DNA from: Hyalella azteca
Lineage: Eukaryota; Arthropoda; Malacostraca; Amphipoda; Hyalellidae
Assembly (NCBI RefSeq): GCF_000764305.2
Contig: NW_025941463.1
Coordinates: 186,001-250,000 of the forward strand
Reading direction: 5' to 3'
DNA: 64,000 nucleotides
The position numbers and the translations under genes were made by a program. Below, in pieces: positions 25,501 through 37,600 of the stretch; position 1 is the first letter of the stretch; the number at the start of each line of letters is the position of its first letter. The notes under the pieces are model-generated. The model was not told the origin of the DNA. It saw only the letters and a list, made by a program, of their open reading frames with translations, and ran no database searches.

Positions 25501-26377
25501 AGGCTTTCGCAGTCGCTACGAAAAAAAAAGTCTATTTCATTATTGGCTAATCTTCCACATTGTAGAATGTTAGACATTGTGCTATTAAATCTAACGTACC
25601 AATATCGCAACAGGTGATGTTCAGTAAAAATTCTATTCTGCAAGCGCAAACAGCACATGAATGCCAATTATTTTTAACTAAATTCCCGAATTCCCCTATA
25701 GATCATAACACTCGCAATAAACTCTCCCATTACCATCGAATCGAAAATTTTTTACTATAGTTCTCCCTGAAGGTAATGGCCACGTATAGGTTCCTGAAGA
25801 TCACGCCATTCTCCACTTGGTCCTGAGGCGCCTCATTTAAAGACCTCGTATCAGCTCCGATGCTTCAATCGCATGAGTCTTGCGCGGTTCGATGGAACGA
25901 CGGGTCGAACGTTTCAGATCTTTAAAAAATTCCGGGAGACGAAGCAGGGTATATATGTAAATATTTTTTAAAGATTTTCCGTGGTTTGTCTAATACATAT
26001 TATTTTATTTTATGCATATATTATATATTATAGCCGCGCTGCCCGCTCGTCTCTAACTCTGTCATAGAGGATAATGTCTCTTCGAAAGATCCCGGTAACA
26101 TTATTGTTTTCGCTTGTTCTTATTATTTTTTTCTTGCTCCTTTCGACTAACTTTTGAATAACTCGTTACTTGACTTTTGAATAACTCGTTACTTGAATAT
26201 TTTCAACCCTTATTCTGATGACCTTTTATGCAGGTTTTCTACTTGCATTCACCCAGCTTATCGTAATCCTTGACAGAAGGAGTTAAATTGTGTTCAACTA
26301 TAATTAGTGTCGACCATGGTGTAAGTCTTGCATTCTCCCCTGTGTAAAGAAATGTAATGATGACGAACTCAAGCCCC
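22521..26377. other. Unique AT-rich DNA, no gene seen
   Basis: Open frames of 67-125 codons occur on both strands (23054-23257, 23929-24147, 25264-25479 and opposing 25290-25667). None has a domain, and opposed frames of similar size argue against coding. A 22-23-bp direct duplication, CTTTTGAATAACTCGTTACT, sits at about 26152-26195. No tRNA or 5S gene was found. Confidence 0.5.
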
Positions 26378-26536
26378 TTTTTAGCGCATTTTCTCATTTA
26401 TGGAAAAAATGCACTATTGTGCTCGCCATGTTCGTCTGTCTGTCTGTCTGTCCGTCCGTCTGTCCGTGACCTCAAGTTTTTGTCGACGAGAAAATGCGCT
26501 CTCTGTCGCTCACTGCAGTGAGTACTGAATTATATT
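26378..26536 (+). mobile_element. GTCY-cored HINE-like element, copy 1
   Basis: Order of parts: TTTTTAGCGCATTTTCTCAT (5' end with subterminal repeat GCGCATTTTCTC), a GCATTTT/AAAATGC hairpin, GTGCTCGCCATG, a short GTCT/GTCC microsatellite (26432-26466), GACCTCAAGTTTTTGTCGAC, the inverted copy GAGAAAATGCGC, then a 3' palindrome. That palindrome, ACTCACTGCAGTGAGT in other copies, has one substitution here. It ends GAGTACTGAATTATATT. There is no coding capacity, so it would need enzymes supplied in trans. Confidence 0.88.
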
Positions 26537-26915
26537 GTTTTATTTATTTACAGTTCTTTTTTTTTTGTATGAACAGGTGGGTATGGGTGCTCTCTTGAAT
26601 TTTTTAAGTCCTTGAAAACTCCAATTAGTAGCAATTGGATTAATTTTTAATTATTGTAATAAACCATTTGACGTGCTGAGCATCATTTTGATGAGCTACA
26701 ACCAACGATTCTTGAATTCCGTTTGGCCACCTTGACAAATCTCAAGATTTGTTTTTTTCAACAAACTTAATTCTATTAATTTATTACGATGGTAAATATA
26801 TTGTGATATCCCCATGAAACAATATGTTCGTGATTACATTGAATCACTTGGCTGTGCGTGCTGCACAGGCTTTTAATTATAGTGCAGTGAGATACTGTTC
26901 AGCCGGGCCGAGCAT
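26537..26915. other. AT-rich unique DNA between two mobile elements
   Basis: It holds a T9 run near 26560 and no open frame of interest. It separates the GTCY element from the foldback that follows. Confidence 0.5.
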
Positions 26916-27158
26916 GCTGCAGTGTATCTACACTGTTATAAAAATTACCGTTAACGGTATTACCGGCGTTTCAGTGGCCGGTCGGCACGTGAAAAGAAAC
27001 ACCGTGTCGCCGTTTTTATTCTAATTTAACACTAGAAATCCGTAAAACAACTGATAAAAATGACGAAACAGTTTATGTTCGCGTGGCGACCGGCCACTGG
27101 AATGCCGGTCGGACCGTTTTTTCACCGTTTTTTCTAACAGTATACATAGGTACAGTTT
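26916..27158. mobile_element. Long foldback element, arms ~110 bp
   Basis: The two halves are imperfect reverse complements. Left blocks ACACTGTTA (from 26930), ACCGGCGTTTCAGTGGCCGG (from 26962) and TCGGCACGTG match right-hand blocks TAACAGTATA (27135), CCGGCCACTGGAATGCCGGT (27090) and GCGTGGCGAC. Pairing carries on inward through AAACACCGTGTCGCCGTTTTTAT against ATAAAAATGACGAAACAGTTT, leaving only a short unpaired centre. Identity is roughly 75-80%, with the best match in the CAGTGGCCGGTCG core. There is no coding capacity. It is best explained as a MITE or foldback element. A transcript would form one long hairpin. Confidence 0.75.
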
Positions 27159-28048
27159 CAAAGAATCCGTTAAATTATATGTATCAATTTTGAATTTTTT
27201 AAGTTGAAACATGAATTGCGGGGGACAAAGTCAAGCGCAAATTTATGCTGTGGATCACTACCTACTCGAGCGTTGTGGTCCCTGAGTGTGGGCCGAAAGT
27301 ATAGGTGATTCTTGGCCTCTATTTAAACCATTGATTTTTTCATCAAATTTCTTCTCTTGTTTATTCATTTTACGCCTGAGACAAACATGCTATCAGAAAG
27401 GAAAAATTAATGATTAACTGCAAAATAAAATTATTTATTCAGCACTCAAGATACCGCATGGTTATCCGGAAGCGACACCAAAGTATTTATCTGTTCTCGA
27501 TTATCTCGATTTTATCTCAAATGAAAAATCTCACACGGTTCCGGTTAAACCACAACCGGTTTCAGATGTTGTAGCATGGGTTGTTATCCCGCTTTATCAC
27601 TAATAAACAAGAAATAAACAAATTAGTGCATCGGTGACTCAAATAATTTAGCATTCAGTATTTTGAGCAGTCGACGACTAGTTGACTGTTAACTATTACA
27701 GAGGTTGACGAAGAAAACTTTCAACAAAATAATGCTTGGGTCACTCAACTAATTCAGCGATCCTTGTCTCGAGCCTTCATCGCTTAGTAACTATACTTTG
27801 CTGGAGGTCACTTTTGACAAAATAATGCATTCTTTATTCAACTAATTCAGCGCTCCACATGTCTGGAGCCCACAACGAACAGTATGTTGTTAACTGTTCC
27901 ACCAGTTGCTGAAGGTAAATGTTGCGTTTCTTCTTATTGCAGCTGGACTAGGATTTGAAGTCTTCGCCGCTCAACAGTTAAATGCAGATGCTGCGGGATG
28001 CCCAGACTGCAGCCTTGTTCTCATGCTAATGCATGAACTGGCAGCATT
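27159..28048. other. Unique DNA, no gene seen
   Basis: Diverged direct repeats are suggested at 27640-27900: GACTCAAATAATTTAGCATT, GGTCACTCAACTAATTCAGC and TTATTCAACTAATTCAGCGC recur about 85-110 bp apart, each followed by CTAGTTGACTGTTAACTATT- or AGTATGTTGTTAACTGTTCC-like sequence. This looks like an old minisatellite of about three units. Confidence 0.5.
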
Positions 28049-28178
28049 GTGCTGCACAGCCAGGCAGCGACGTGCTGCACAGCCAGGCAGCGACGTGCTG
28101 CACAGCCAGGCAGTGGCGTGCTGCACAGCCTGGCAGTGACGTGCTGCACAGCCAAGCAGTGGTAGGCTGCACAGCATG
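28049..28178. repeat. 23-bp minisatellite, ~5.7 copies
   Basis: GTGCTGCAC starts at 28049, 28072, 28095, 28118 and 28141, an exact 23-bp period. The unit is GTGCTGCACAGCCAGGCAGC plus GAC or GGC. GTGCTGCAC is an imperfect palindrome. Frames on both strands are repeat by-products. Confidence 0.97.
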
Positions 28179-28281
28179 ACGTAAGTCCGGCCAAGATTAA
28201 CGTGAATATTTAAAAGAGAAAAACGACGTTTCCGAGTCGGCTACAGCCCCTGTGGCTGCACTATCAAAACTTGCTTAGTAC

Positions 28282-28506
28282 ACTGAACGGCCTAAGTAAA
28301 CGTAGCGGCCTAAGTACACGATGCCGCCTAAGTATTCGTAGCGGCCTAAGTACACGTAGCGGCCTAGATCCACGAAGCGGTCTAAGTACACGTAGCGACC
28401 TAAATACTCGTAGCGGCCTAAGTACACGTAGCGGCCTAGATCCACGAAGCAGCCTAAGTACACGTAGCGGCCAAGTACATGTACCGGCCTAAATACACGT
28501 AACGGC
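28282..28506. repeat. 18-bp minisatellite, ~12 copies
   Basis: The unit is CCTAAGTACACGTAGCGG with variants ATTCG, GATCCACGAAG and ATGC. A longer block of five units (AAGTACACGTAGCGGCCTAG, then ATCCACGAAGCGG) is present twice, near 28349 and 28420. Because 18 is a multiple of three, both strands read as repeating hexapeptides (TRSGLS, GRYVYL). This is not evidence of a gene. Confidence 0.95.
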
Positions 28507-28980
28507 TGATTTATCGTCTGTGATTGGTAGTTTAGCTTGAAACAACGTCTCTGATAATATTTTTTAATTAATTACGAACTCTTAATAATTTTTGAAGCAC
28601 CACGATCGAAGTGTGCAGTTAACTGCACGAATTTTATTCGTGCTAAGTATTCAGGCATTTTTTCACTTCTCTCAGATAATTTTTACGGCATTATCGTATA
28701 CAATTACTGGATACTAGTGTCATGAGTGATCATTCGTAAGGGTACTACGATTTATTTTCACTCTCGGTGCAGGTGACTGAACATAATAACTATTCTGGAC
28801 AGTTTTTTTTTTGCATTGAACAAACGTACCATTAACTACGTATACCAATTTAGTGTATTTATCGGTGTTTTGTAAATTATCTTTCACGAAGCTTAATCAT
28901 TGGACAGAAGAAAAGCACATACGTACAAGTTAAGCCCCTGCGTCATTCTAAGCTAGTCAGTTTCCCATGACAAAAAAAAA
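28507..28980. other. AT-rich unique DNA, no gene seen
   Basis: Contains GTGCAGTTAACTGCACGAATT (palindrome TGCAGTTAACTGCA near 28615). Nothing else. Confidence 0.5.
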
Positions 28981-29142
28981 ATATTACTCAGTACTCATTG
29001 CAGTGAGTGACAGAGAGCGCATTTTCTCGTCGACGAAAACTTGAGGTCACGGACGGATGGACAGACGGAAGGACAGACAGACAGACAGACGGACATGGCG
29101 AGTACAACAGTGCATTTTTTTCCATAAATGAGAAAATGCACT
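28981..29142 (-). mobile_element. GTCY-cored HINE-like element, copy 2
   Basis: Reverse orientation. Read on the minus strand it has the same order as copy 1: TTAGTGCATTTTCTCATTTA, the GCATTTT/AAAATGC hairpin, the GTCT/GTCC microsatellite, TCGTCGACGAGAAAATGCGC, and the 3' palindrome with one substitution (ACTCACTGCAATGAGT). The outermost 5' repeat is TGCATTTTCTC here rather than GCGCATTTTCTC. It is followed on the minus strand by a T-rich tail. Confidence 0.88.
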
Positions 29143-30760
29143 AATAATAACTTTAATTCTGCACAAATCGGTTCTCTTTTTCTCTCTTCTTGTATATCAA
29201 GTATTACTTAGTAACAATTCATAGAGTCTACAAAACGATATAAATCAACCCTGCGCAAAATGCTACACTATAACCTACTACCGCTCGCCGCATACCTGGG
29301 CAACTTTCATTGATGGCTGCGTTCATTCATCCATATCTTAATATACAGAAAATTTATATCTTGCCTATAGATAATTACTCTGTGAACACCAGCGGCATAT
29401 CATCTATCGGCAAACCATCGCTCGTGAATCACAGCTTGCATTAGATTCCTGACGGCTGAGAGCATCGCTGTACTGGCAAGAAGTTGATTACTTCGAGCAA
29501 TATATTCACATGAAAGCGTAGCTAATACAGCTGATTACAATGCACGTCGCTTTTGACGTCTTTACGTTCTTCTATCGGGGATCGCAAATTTTAAATTTCG
29601 ATTAAAATCCTTGACCTGGCTTATTGTGAACTTTTTTATAGTCCTTGGGCTTGTTAACGGCATAAACCTAATTCCAAGAAACGTACTGCAGTGCTTGCAA
29701 TACATTTCCAGTATGATGCAATGATGTGAGTAATACAATGAATTCTTAAACTTTTAAGCGGTTTAAAATTTTTTAGATCTCATTCATTCATCAAACTTAT
29801 ATTATTATATAATTTATATTATATAAAAAATAATATAACTTATACAATAACCTGTTCTCGCATTTCCAGCTAAGCAAAGCAATATGTTCAATCTTATAAA
29901 GAAATACATATTTTGAGATGATGCAGGTACAATTTTGTACATGCATGATAATATTTTGATGAAATCTCGAGTTCACATTTGAACTTCGATCTTTTTTGGG
30001 GTACTTTCAGAATGGATCTTGAATGGAGCATTTTAGAATGGATCTTGATAAAATCTTACTTAAGGTGCAATGCATTTTGTGCGTTGCAAATATCTGTGAA
30101 ATATGTTAAGATGACTTATACAAATGACGATGTTCACGTCACTCACGAAACATTTAATGAGGAAAATTTTTATTACGTATATTGATGGACATTCTATTTT
30201 GCATAATGTTTCTAATGCACGATCCGCTCTCGACTTTCAAAGCAGTGATCATAGTGAAGATAAAAGATAGAAGGAGGATAAGCTAACAATATTTTAGGAG
30301 GACAATAACGGCGTAACAAGATATAGCTTGTCAGACAAACAAGATTCCTACACATGGCTATTCTATAATATAGTCTCTGAATAAATTGTTTCGGTTTAAT
30401 AGGATTCACTTTTCAATAAAATTTATTGACGACTGCATGGTGTGGGAGTGTTGTTTTGCATAGGAAAATCAACTTTGCATGCGAACATTGATTTTGTTTA
30501 ACAATTTTGTCATGAATCGATCAATTTTAATCAATTTTGCCAGTTAAAAAATCGATATTCTTGTTCATTACACTTCACAAAAACTCAAACTTCTTCCATG
30601 CAGTAAGATTTTATATCATTTCTCACCATCTCTTTGGGTCATTAAATTAATCCGTAAGGAGGACACGACCAATAATGCCATTTAGCTTCCGCCAGACGCT
30701 ACGAAAGGAGATCCACAAATGCTGCACGTGACTCGACAGTTTTCTGATGGTCAACTTTTT
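29143..30760. other. AT-rich unique DNA, no gene seen
   Basis: Frames at 29979-30185 (+) and 30212-30409 (-) lack domains. Local duplication of GAATGGATCTTGA near 30012-30050. Nothing else. Confidence 0.5.
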
Positions 30761-30858
30761 TCGCAATTAAAATCGAATTGGTTTTGTTTGTTATTGGCAA
30801 CAGTATGCGCAATTTAAAACAAATTGGTTTTGTTTGTTATTTGCAACTTTATTCGCAA
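30761..30858. repeat. 46-bp direct duplication
   Basis: CGCAATT starts at 30762 and 30808. Both units carry AATTGGTTTTGTTTGTTATT followed by GGCAAC or TGCAAC. Two diverged copies. Confidence 0.88.
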
Positions 30859-31254
30859 GATATAGCGCTTTATCTCTAACGTAGGAAATCTGGTTCAAGA
30901 TAACGTACCTTATAACCATCTGTTTTGATTTTTTTATGCAAGCTGCTTCAATTTGTAAGTAATCATACATTTATGCAATGACAGATGGGTGAGTGAATGA
31001 ACCATTCGATAGGTGGCTGATTTGATGATGAATGTGAATGTGGATGAACTGACAGTATAAGACTCAGACGAATAGATTGATTGCCAAATATACAGAATGA
31101 ATATTAATTTTCAGTGAAGTGAACGAATGAGTTTGTGTGTAATACGGCCATCATCAATTCACAAGAATGGGTGATTGCAAGGATAAATGATTATTGTGCC
31201 TATTTATGGATATTGTGTATTACACCGGATTTTAGATAGACGCAGAATTGGATG
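30859..31254. other. AT-rich unique DNA, no gene seen
   Basis: GA/TG-rich text with short repeated GATGAATG and GTGAATGAA words at 30980-31110. No gene seen. Confidence 0.45.
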
Positions 31255-31805
31255 AAGCACGCGTACAAGTATATAAAGCATAAGCAGAAGGAGAAGAAAG
31301 AAGTATATAAAGCATAAGCATAAGAAAGATAAGAAGAATAAAGAAGTATATAAAGCATAAACATAAGAAAGGTAAAAAGAAAAATGAAGTATATAAAGCA
31401 TAAGAAGGATAAAAAGAAGAAAGAAGAATTTGAAGCATGCATAAGTATAAGAAAGATAAAAAGAAGAAAGTTGTATAGCTATAAAGCATAAAGATAAGAA
31501 GGATCAAAAGAAAAACGAAGTTTATAAAGCATAAGCATAAGAAAGACAAGAAGAAGAAAGAAATACATAATCATAAGGAGGATCAAAAGAAGAAAGAAAT
31601 ATACAAAGCATACGCATAAGAAGGACAAGAAAAAGAAAGAAGTATATAAAGCATAAGCCTAAGCATAAGAAGTATTTAAAGAAGAAAGAAGTGTATAAAG
31701 CCTAAGCATAAGAAGTATTTAAAGAAGAAAGAAGTGTATAAAGCATAAGCATAAGAAGTATTTAAAGAAGAAAGAAGCATATAAAACATAAGCATAAAAA
31801 GGACA
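31255..31805. repeat. Purine-rich tandem repeat, AGTATATAAAGCATAAGCAT-type
   Basis: Irregular units of about 40-55 bp built from AGTATATAAAGCATAAGCAT and AAGGATAAAAAGAAGAAAGA. The plus strand is A/G-dominated with very little C. The last three units (about 31640-31770) are closest to each other, with a 54-bp period (AAGTATTTAAAGAAGAAAGA). Hydrophobic minus-strand frames (Phe/Leu/Tyr-rich) are simply the translation of this pyrimidine-rich strand. Confidence 0.92.
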
Positions 31806-31960
31806 AGAAGAGACGTTGGACGGACGGACGTGAGGGCGGACGCGGTATCCGGCACGGACGGCGGCAGGAAGCGGGCGCTCGCAAGTGGCCTTGAATGCCT
31901 CCAGGCGCGCGCGGGTCGCCCGCTGCTACCTTTGCCTCGCAAAATCATGCGCGCAAAAAT
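31806..31960. other. GC/CpG-rich patch
   Basis: It follows the purine-rich array abruptly. It is rich in CpG (GGACGGACGGACG, GGCGGACGCGG, GCGCGCGCGGG) in contrast to both flanks. Open frames on both strands pass through it (60 and 99 codons). It could be a short first exon, a CpG-rich regulatory patch or foreign sequence. I cannot decide. Confidence 0.35.
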
Positions 31961-32150
31961 TCTGCGTAGGAGCACAATTAAAATACAAGTTTTCGTAATA
32001 ATTTTTCAATAAGCTAGAAATAACCTTATTGCAATCATGTATATAAACTTTAATTTTAATTCCTAAAATCTGACATTCCAACTTGAGACAGCTCTATTAC
32101 AACACTTCTTTTCAACTTCACTTCTTGTAGCTTGTTTGTTTGTTTGTCAG
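31961..32150. other. AT-rich unique DNA
   Basis: No features seen, other than a (GTTT)n run near 32132. Confidence 0.45.
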
Positions 32151-32465
32151 TCTGCTACAAATCTTATAATTGATATTTAACAAACTTCTACCTTTCCCAT
32201 CGATCTGAAGTTTTGCACACTTACGTAAATTTGGAGACAATGCATCAATTGAGAGAAAATGTAATTTAAAAAATTGTTTAATTTAAAAAACCGAAAAAAC
32301 AATTTTGTCTTCTACAAATCTCATAATCGATACTCAACACGCTTCTACCTGTCCAATCGATCTGAAATTTTCTGCACTTGCGTAAAGTCGAAGGCAATGC
32401 ATGAATCAATTGACAGAATAAATCATTTTGAAAATTTAATTTTTTAATTCTAAAAATAAAATTTA
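32151..32465. repeat. ~157-bp diverged tandem duplication
   Basis: CTACAAATC starts at 32155 and 32312. The two units share ACTTCTACCT/GCTTCTACCT, CAATCGATCTGAA or CATCGATCTGAA, TTTGCAC/TCTGCAC, TTGCGTAAA-like words, GGCAATGCAT and an AATTTAAAAAA tail. They are about 75-80% identical. No coding capacity. The flanks do not show a third unit. Confidence 0.8.
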
Positions 32466-34419
32466 AAAATAAAATTTTTTAAATGTTGATAATAAAATTA
32501 GATATTTATTGTACGTGTGTAACATCGGAGACACTGGATTCTTTAGAAGAGTTGTCTTTAAAAAGTAATTTCTGAACGCATATTATTTTCCTATAAAAAC
32601 ATGAACCATTTGCTAGAAATGAGGCACTCGCACCTAATCAATAGAAAAATTTTGCCATGTCTTTTCAAGAGGTGCATATATATGAAAATATCTCTGAAAA
32701 CGTCAGTAAAAATATAGATTGTTTGCCGCAGTTCGAAATTTTAAAAGAAAGGAAATTTCTTTCAATAAAATAATAAATAAGCTTGAAAATACACTTCAGT
32801 TGGTTTACTTACTTGATTTTTTAGAAGCGCGAGCTTCACATGACGCATTGTACGTGCAAAATACTAAACGAATTATAATGATTTATTTCGCAGTGTAGTT
32901 TTCACAGACATGTATACGAGAAGATTTATACCAACATCTTCATCCTGCACACTTGCTTTCATGCCTGCTTAGAAATTCTTATATTGCTTATACTGCTTGC
33001 CCATTTGTTAACGCCAGCTAACAAACTGCTCCGAGCAACACAATGCCATCCGACATTCACATAATCTGCGGAAACGCTCGTTTCAGCGGGCCAATTGCGG
33101 GACGCTTCGCCTGATCATATCGAGTGTCAAATTTACTTGCCGTACATAATAGAGCCGTTCGTTTGTTGTGGCATTTGTGAATACTTGGATGGATGAACAG
33201 ATTCATACGCGCGGTAAGGCAGGGCGTTCTTTTGTATCAGCAATTGCAATCATTGCCGATGGATGGACGGATCAAGTATGTTAAATCTTAGATGTTCTCT
33301 GTTTGTCGTTGGAATTTTGAATACTTAAGAAGAAAGAACATATTCAATATAGCTCAATGAGCCATAACTGTACAGCTTCAGTACGTTTGAATTTCGAGGA
33401 AATCAATCCTCCAGAATATAAAACTCAAAATACCACATTTTCCTAGAGGAATATTCTCAGTAAATATTCCCTGTAGCTGCTCAGCACATGGTAGCAAACC
33501 TACACAATTCGCGCAGCCGAGTTCTCGCCCAGGTTGTTACGGTGCGCGAACGTGACTCGCGCTTCGTAGCGACACTCTGAAAAATGTTCGCTGCAATTTG
33601 TAACACCGCGAACCGTAAGCTTGGGCCTCATTAACTCGGACACTTTAAGTTTTGACTACTTTGGAAATAATTCAATATGATTTCGTGAGCTTACATTCGT
33701 ACGAGTTGGAACTTTGTATTTTAACGCAGATGAGTAGAATTAGGAATAAATAATTTTGCTATGAGTAGATAAAAAATAATCGTTATTCTGCAGTTTGGGA
33801 AAACAGAGCATATTTTCAATCCATGGGGGTGTAATTTGTGCAATAATTTAAAAATTAATAGAAAATATTTAAATATTTATTTTCCTATTAAATATTCTAT
33901 TTTATTAGGCAACACGTCAGCGTTACTCCTCAAATGGCGTGCGTTGTGTGCTTCCATTAAAATAACATTTATAATTTACATATTCAAAGAAGAGTAATAT
34001 TAAAATGTAATAGTACTGCATTTTATAATAAAATTTTTAATGTTCAGTATAAAGGATTGCATAATGTCTCAAAGGCAAGAAGATTATTAGTGTCCGAATT
34101 AAGGTATATAAGGGAGTTATTTATTACTGTTACTAATTATTGGTCGAAGAATGCGGTAGAAAAGTGGAAGACCAGAGAAATAGAAATACAAATGGCATAA
34201 GCATGTCATCTCTTTCAGAAATACTGTCACCTGTTAAGCGTATACTCGTACATTGCCTGTATTCTGTAACTAATTCATTACACTGGGAAAAGTGAATAGT
34301 TTCCCCTAATGACAAGTTACACATTCATTGTAAAGCTATGTCGCGAAAGAATATGCAGGTGAAGGTGTTTAGAAATACAGAATACACAAAAATTACGTGT
34401 GAATACGGAGTAGAATACG
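32466..34419. other. Unique DNA, no gene seen
   Basis: 33000-33650 is slightly richer in GC but without a usable frame. A 63-codon minus frame at 34133-34324 has no domain. Nothing else. Confidence 0.45.
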
Positions 34420-34690
34420 CAAGTGCAGAAGGTGCAGATGCAGAAGATGCAAGTACAAGGTTTTACAGATGGCGCAAGTTCAGAATGTGAGGAGGGACAG
34501 GAGTGCAGAATTCATCAGTGCAAAGGGTGCAGAATACACAGGCGGTGCAGGTGCAAAATGCACCATTGTAGAAGGTGCAGAATGCGCCGGAGGTGCAGGT
34601 GCAGAATGCGCAGGAGGTGCAGGTGCCGAATGCGCGTGCAGTGCAGAATGTGCAGGTGCAGAATGCGTAGAAGGAGCAGCCGAAGGAGGA
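34420..34690. repeat. GTGCAGAATGCG-type low-complexity array
   Basis: A 6-18-bp motif, GGTGCAGAATGCGCAGGAGG, varies through 270 bp. Five frames of 65-113 codons are open here, which is expected of a short-period GC-richer repeat. The Cys/Arg-rich frame at 34423-34740 and the Ala/Glu/Gly-rich frame at 34469-34810 are competing translations of the same repeat, and neither is credible as a gene. Confidence 0.88.
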
Positions 34691-37600
34691 GCCACAGCAG
34701 CAAAGGCGGCACACCGCAAGGGCCGAAAGGTCAGGTCTAGATTTTTGCGCTGGAATGACTGCGCTTCCTCACCGCCTTCAGTAATAAACCTCTTAACTTG
34801 CGTTTCTTAACTTATATTCCCTACCTATACATCTACAATATATCCTTGTTACCATCTACCAAGTACCAACACCCACAAATATTTTCCGTGCCGTTGAAGG
34901 GCTCGCAGTAACGTGCGTGTGGAAGTACATGCGTTCCGTGTATCGAGGTCTTAAGTAATTTCCGCCTTCCGCTTGTTGTGGAGAAGCGTCGGTGATTTTC
35001 CTCGGTGAGTCGCTGCGAATAAAAACGTATCAGCGACTCGGCTGCTCTTGTGTCGTCTTTATTCGCTTCCGTTGCACTTACGCTTCGTCGTGGATACGCT
35101 CGTTTACCGCTTTGTGCGTGGCTTCATTCGTTATTTATTCGTGAAGATGCCTTGTGGTTAATTAATATTTATGTCTCTATGATCATGAACGATGATTAAT
35201 GTTCTTATGTTGGTTAGTTCATTGACTCATGATTTCCTTATGTCATTCTATATTCATTGATTCATTTCATCAATTATATATCTTTCATTAGTTTGGTCAT
35301 AACTTTGTAATTGCGCTTATAGGTATTTTTCAAGAGTGATTTAAATTAATTGTTACTAAATGACGTGGTTAATTTATATGCTGGGTCGTTTATCATACAT
35401 TTTGTCAAGTCGTGTTCCTGTTTACGACAGTTTGATTGCGACTCTCCAGTCCGATTGACATCAGTTTCATAAGTTAACTCTTTCAACTCTATTAACTTTT
35501 TTTCATTCGTGTTTTCATTCGTTTATCAGTGAAACGTAAGTTGGCGTGAAATTGCATTATGACGACCATTCGTAACGACGCGCGAAAAATTAGTAGTTTG
35601 TTATGTCATATATTCATGTTGATTCATATACATTAAGTCACGTAATCTGTATATATGATTGCGTACTGTGAACAAGGATTGCTGATGGAGCCACCCGATT
35701 GCCAAATGCGATTTTAAGGCATTTCTACTCCAACAGAGAAATATAAAGCATGTATTAATTATAATAGTACGCCATAAGCACGCACACCATCTAAACAAAA
35801 CCCCAGTAAGTCATAAGACCCTCCGATATATTTGTCTGTTCAGTGAACAATGTTATGATATTCTGAGTGAACTGTAAACTAACTTTAATTTTAAGCCAAC
35901 TTACGCATCTCGGTAATCTTGCTTGACTCATGTAGTAGTTTAACGCAAAATTACTCAGGCAAGTTTATAAATGAATATATTAAAGATTTTTACATAGTAA
36001 CTCGAATTAAAATTCAAACTCCTAAATTAGCAAATGTCGATCCTCGCACACTTTCACACAACGTAGCATGAGACCCTGACTCATAATTGAAAAATGTGGA
36101 TTATACGGCTGAAGAAATTTTGTGCACAGAGAAAGGTCACATTCATTAGCAAATTTGCGCTTCATTTGAAATATTTGTTTCAGCAATAACATTTTTCATG
36201 CATAGTATATAGGAGCGCTGCTGCAAAACCGTTGTCAAATATTCAGTGGATGATTATAAATATTCTGTTGTGCCCAGATACTTGAAAAACATCATCCGTC
36301 AACAAAAAATAAAAAAGCCTTCAATCGATATCTCTACTTTAAAAATTCGGGTGTATTGATATCTGTATTAAGAAGATCAGGGTGTATTGCCACGATATTA
36401 GACATCAACGTGAGCAATATTCTATTATAAGTTTAGAATTGTAATAAAAAATTAACCAACAAGGTGGGGATCATGAGACTTGATTCATGCTATTATGTAC
36501 GTACATAGAACTTTGAATTGAAAGCATTTACGGATGTTCTGTCTGTGTTTCACCATGTCTAGTGTAGTTTGTATGTAAATTGATCTGGTCATCGTCACTT
36601 AGCATTAGCCTCATCAGTTAAATATTGTTCTCTTGAAACCAATGTTGACTGAGCATGAATTTCTACTCAATTCAATTTTCTATATTAGTTGAATTTCTAC
36701 ATAATATCTTTCTGAGTCATTATTAGGTTCGTTGTCGATATTTAATGTAGATTCTAGCTTTTTATTTTTATTTCAAACCAATTTAAAATATTCATACCTT
36801 AAACCACTCCTTTTAAACTATCTTCAGACGAATGCTGATTAACGACCAAAATAATTACCATAACAGCAATAAATTCAGATATTTTCAATCATTCTAACGT
36901 CACTCAAGATCCACTAGCTAGCTTTTATATATAAATTACATTTATAATAAAAGTACGAACATGACGAGCTGACCTGCGTTAATCAGGTCAACATTTATTC
37001 ATGAAATTTTCACAAAAAAAAAAAAATTATGTGAAGGTGCGGATCTTGGACACAATTTTTTATGTGAGTTATTCATAAAAAATATATGCTGACAGGATTC
37101 CAAGACTGAATTTTATTCTGAAACTTATTAAAAAAATTCATTTACTGACGAGGTATCAGACCTAATGTATATTCACGCACGTAATTTATTTAAACCTATT
37201 AAATGCCAAGTTGCGATTGCTGAAGCTGAATGGACGTGCACTCAGTTAATGAGAAGACTCTGCATTTTTTACATTTTTTTGTCATCTTGACACAGTTTAC
37301 GTGTATCAGTGCTACCTGCAGAAAGTGAGTCACTATTTGTTGACTCTTTCATTTTTCTCGGTGTAGATAATTTATTCACATAAGCACATGTGTGGCTGGA
37401 CGCGCTGGTCGCAAGCAATTTATTCAGCTACGACAGCCATGAGTCAGCACGAGTCTAAACGCCAGCAACAATGAAGGATGGTGAGCCTAAAAGCCACTTC
37501 TACCGCCCCGCTATCATGACAAATCTATAGGCTCACATAGGCCTATATTTAATGGGCATCATCCCTGGAAATCTCGTTCGGTGTGTAACCCAGTGATTGA

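Noticed and set aside
9940..25760. Shared 19-20-base word AAAATTTTTTACTATAGT at 9941 and 25745
   Set aside because: AT-rich and short, with no similarity in the flanks. Chance cannot be excluded.
28049..28506. Two adjacent short-unit arrays considered as one system
   Set aside because: The units (23 bp and 18 bp) are unrelated and separated by about 100 bp of unique DNA.
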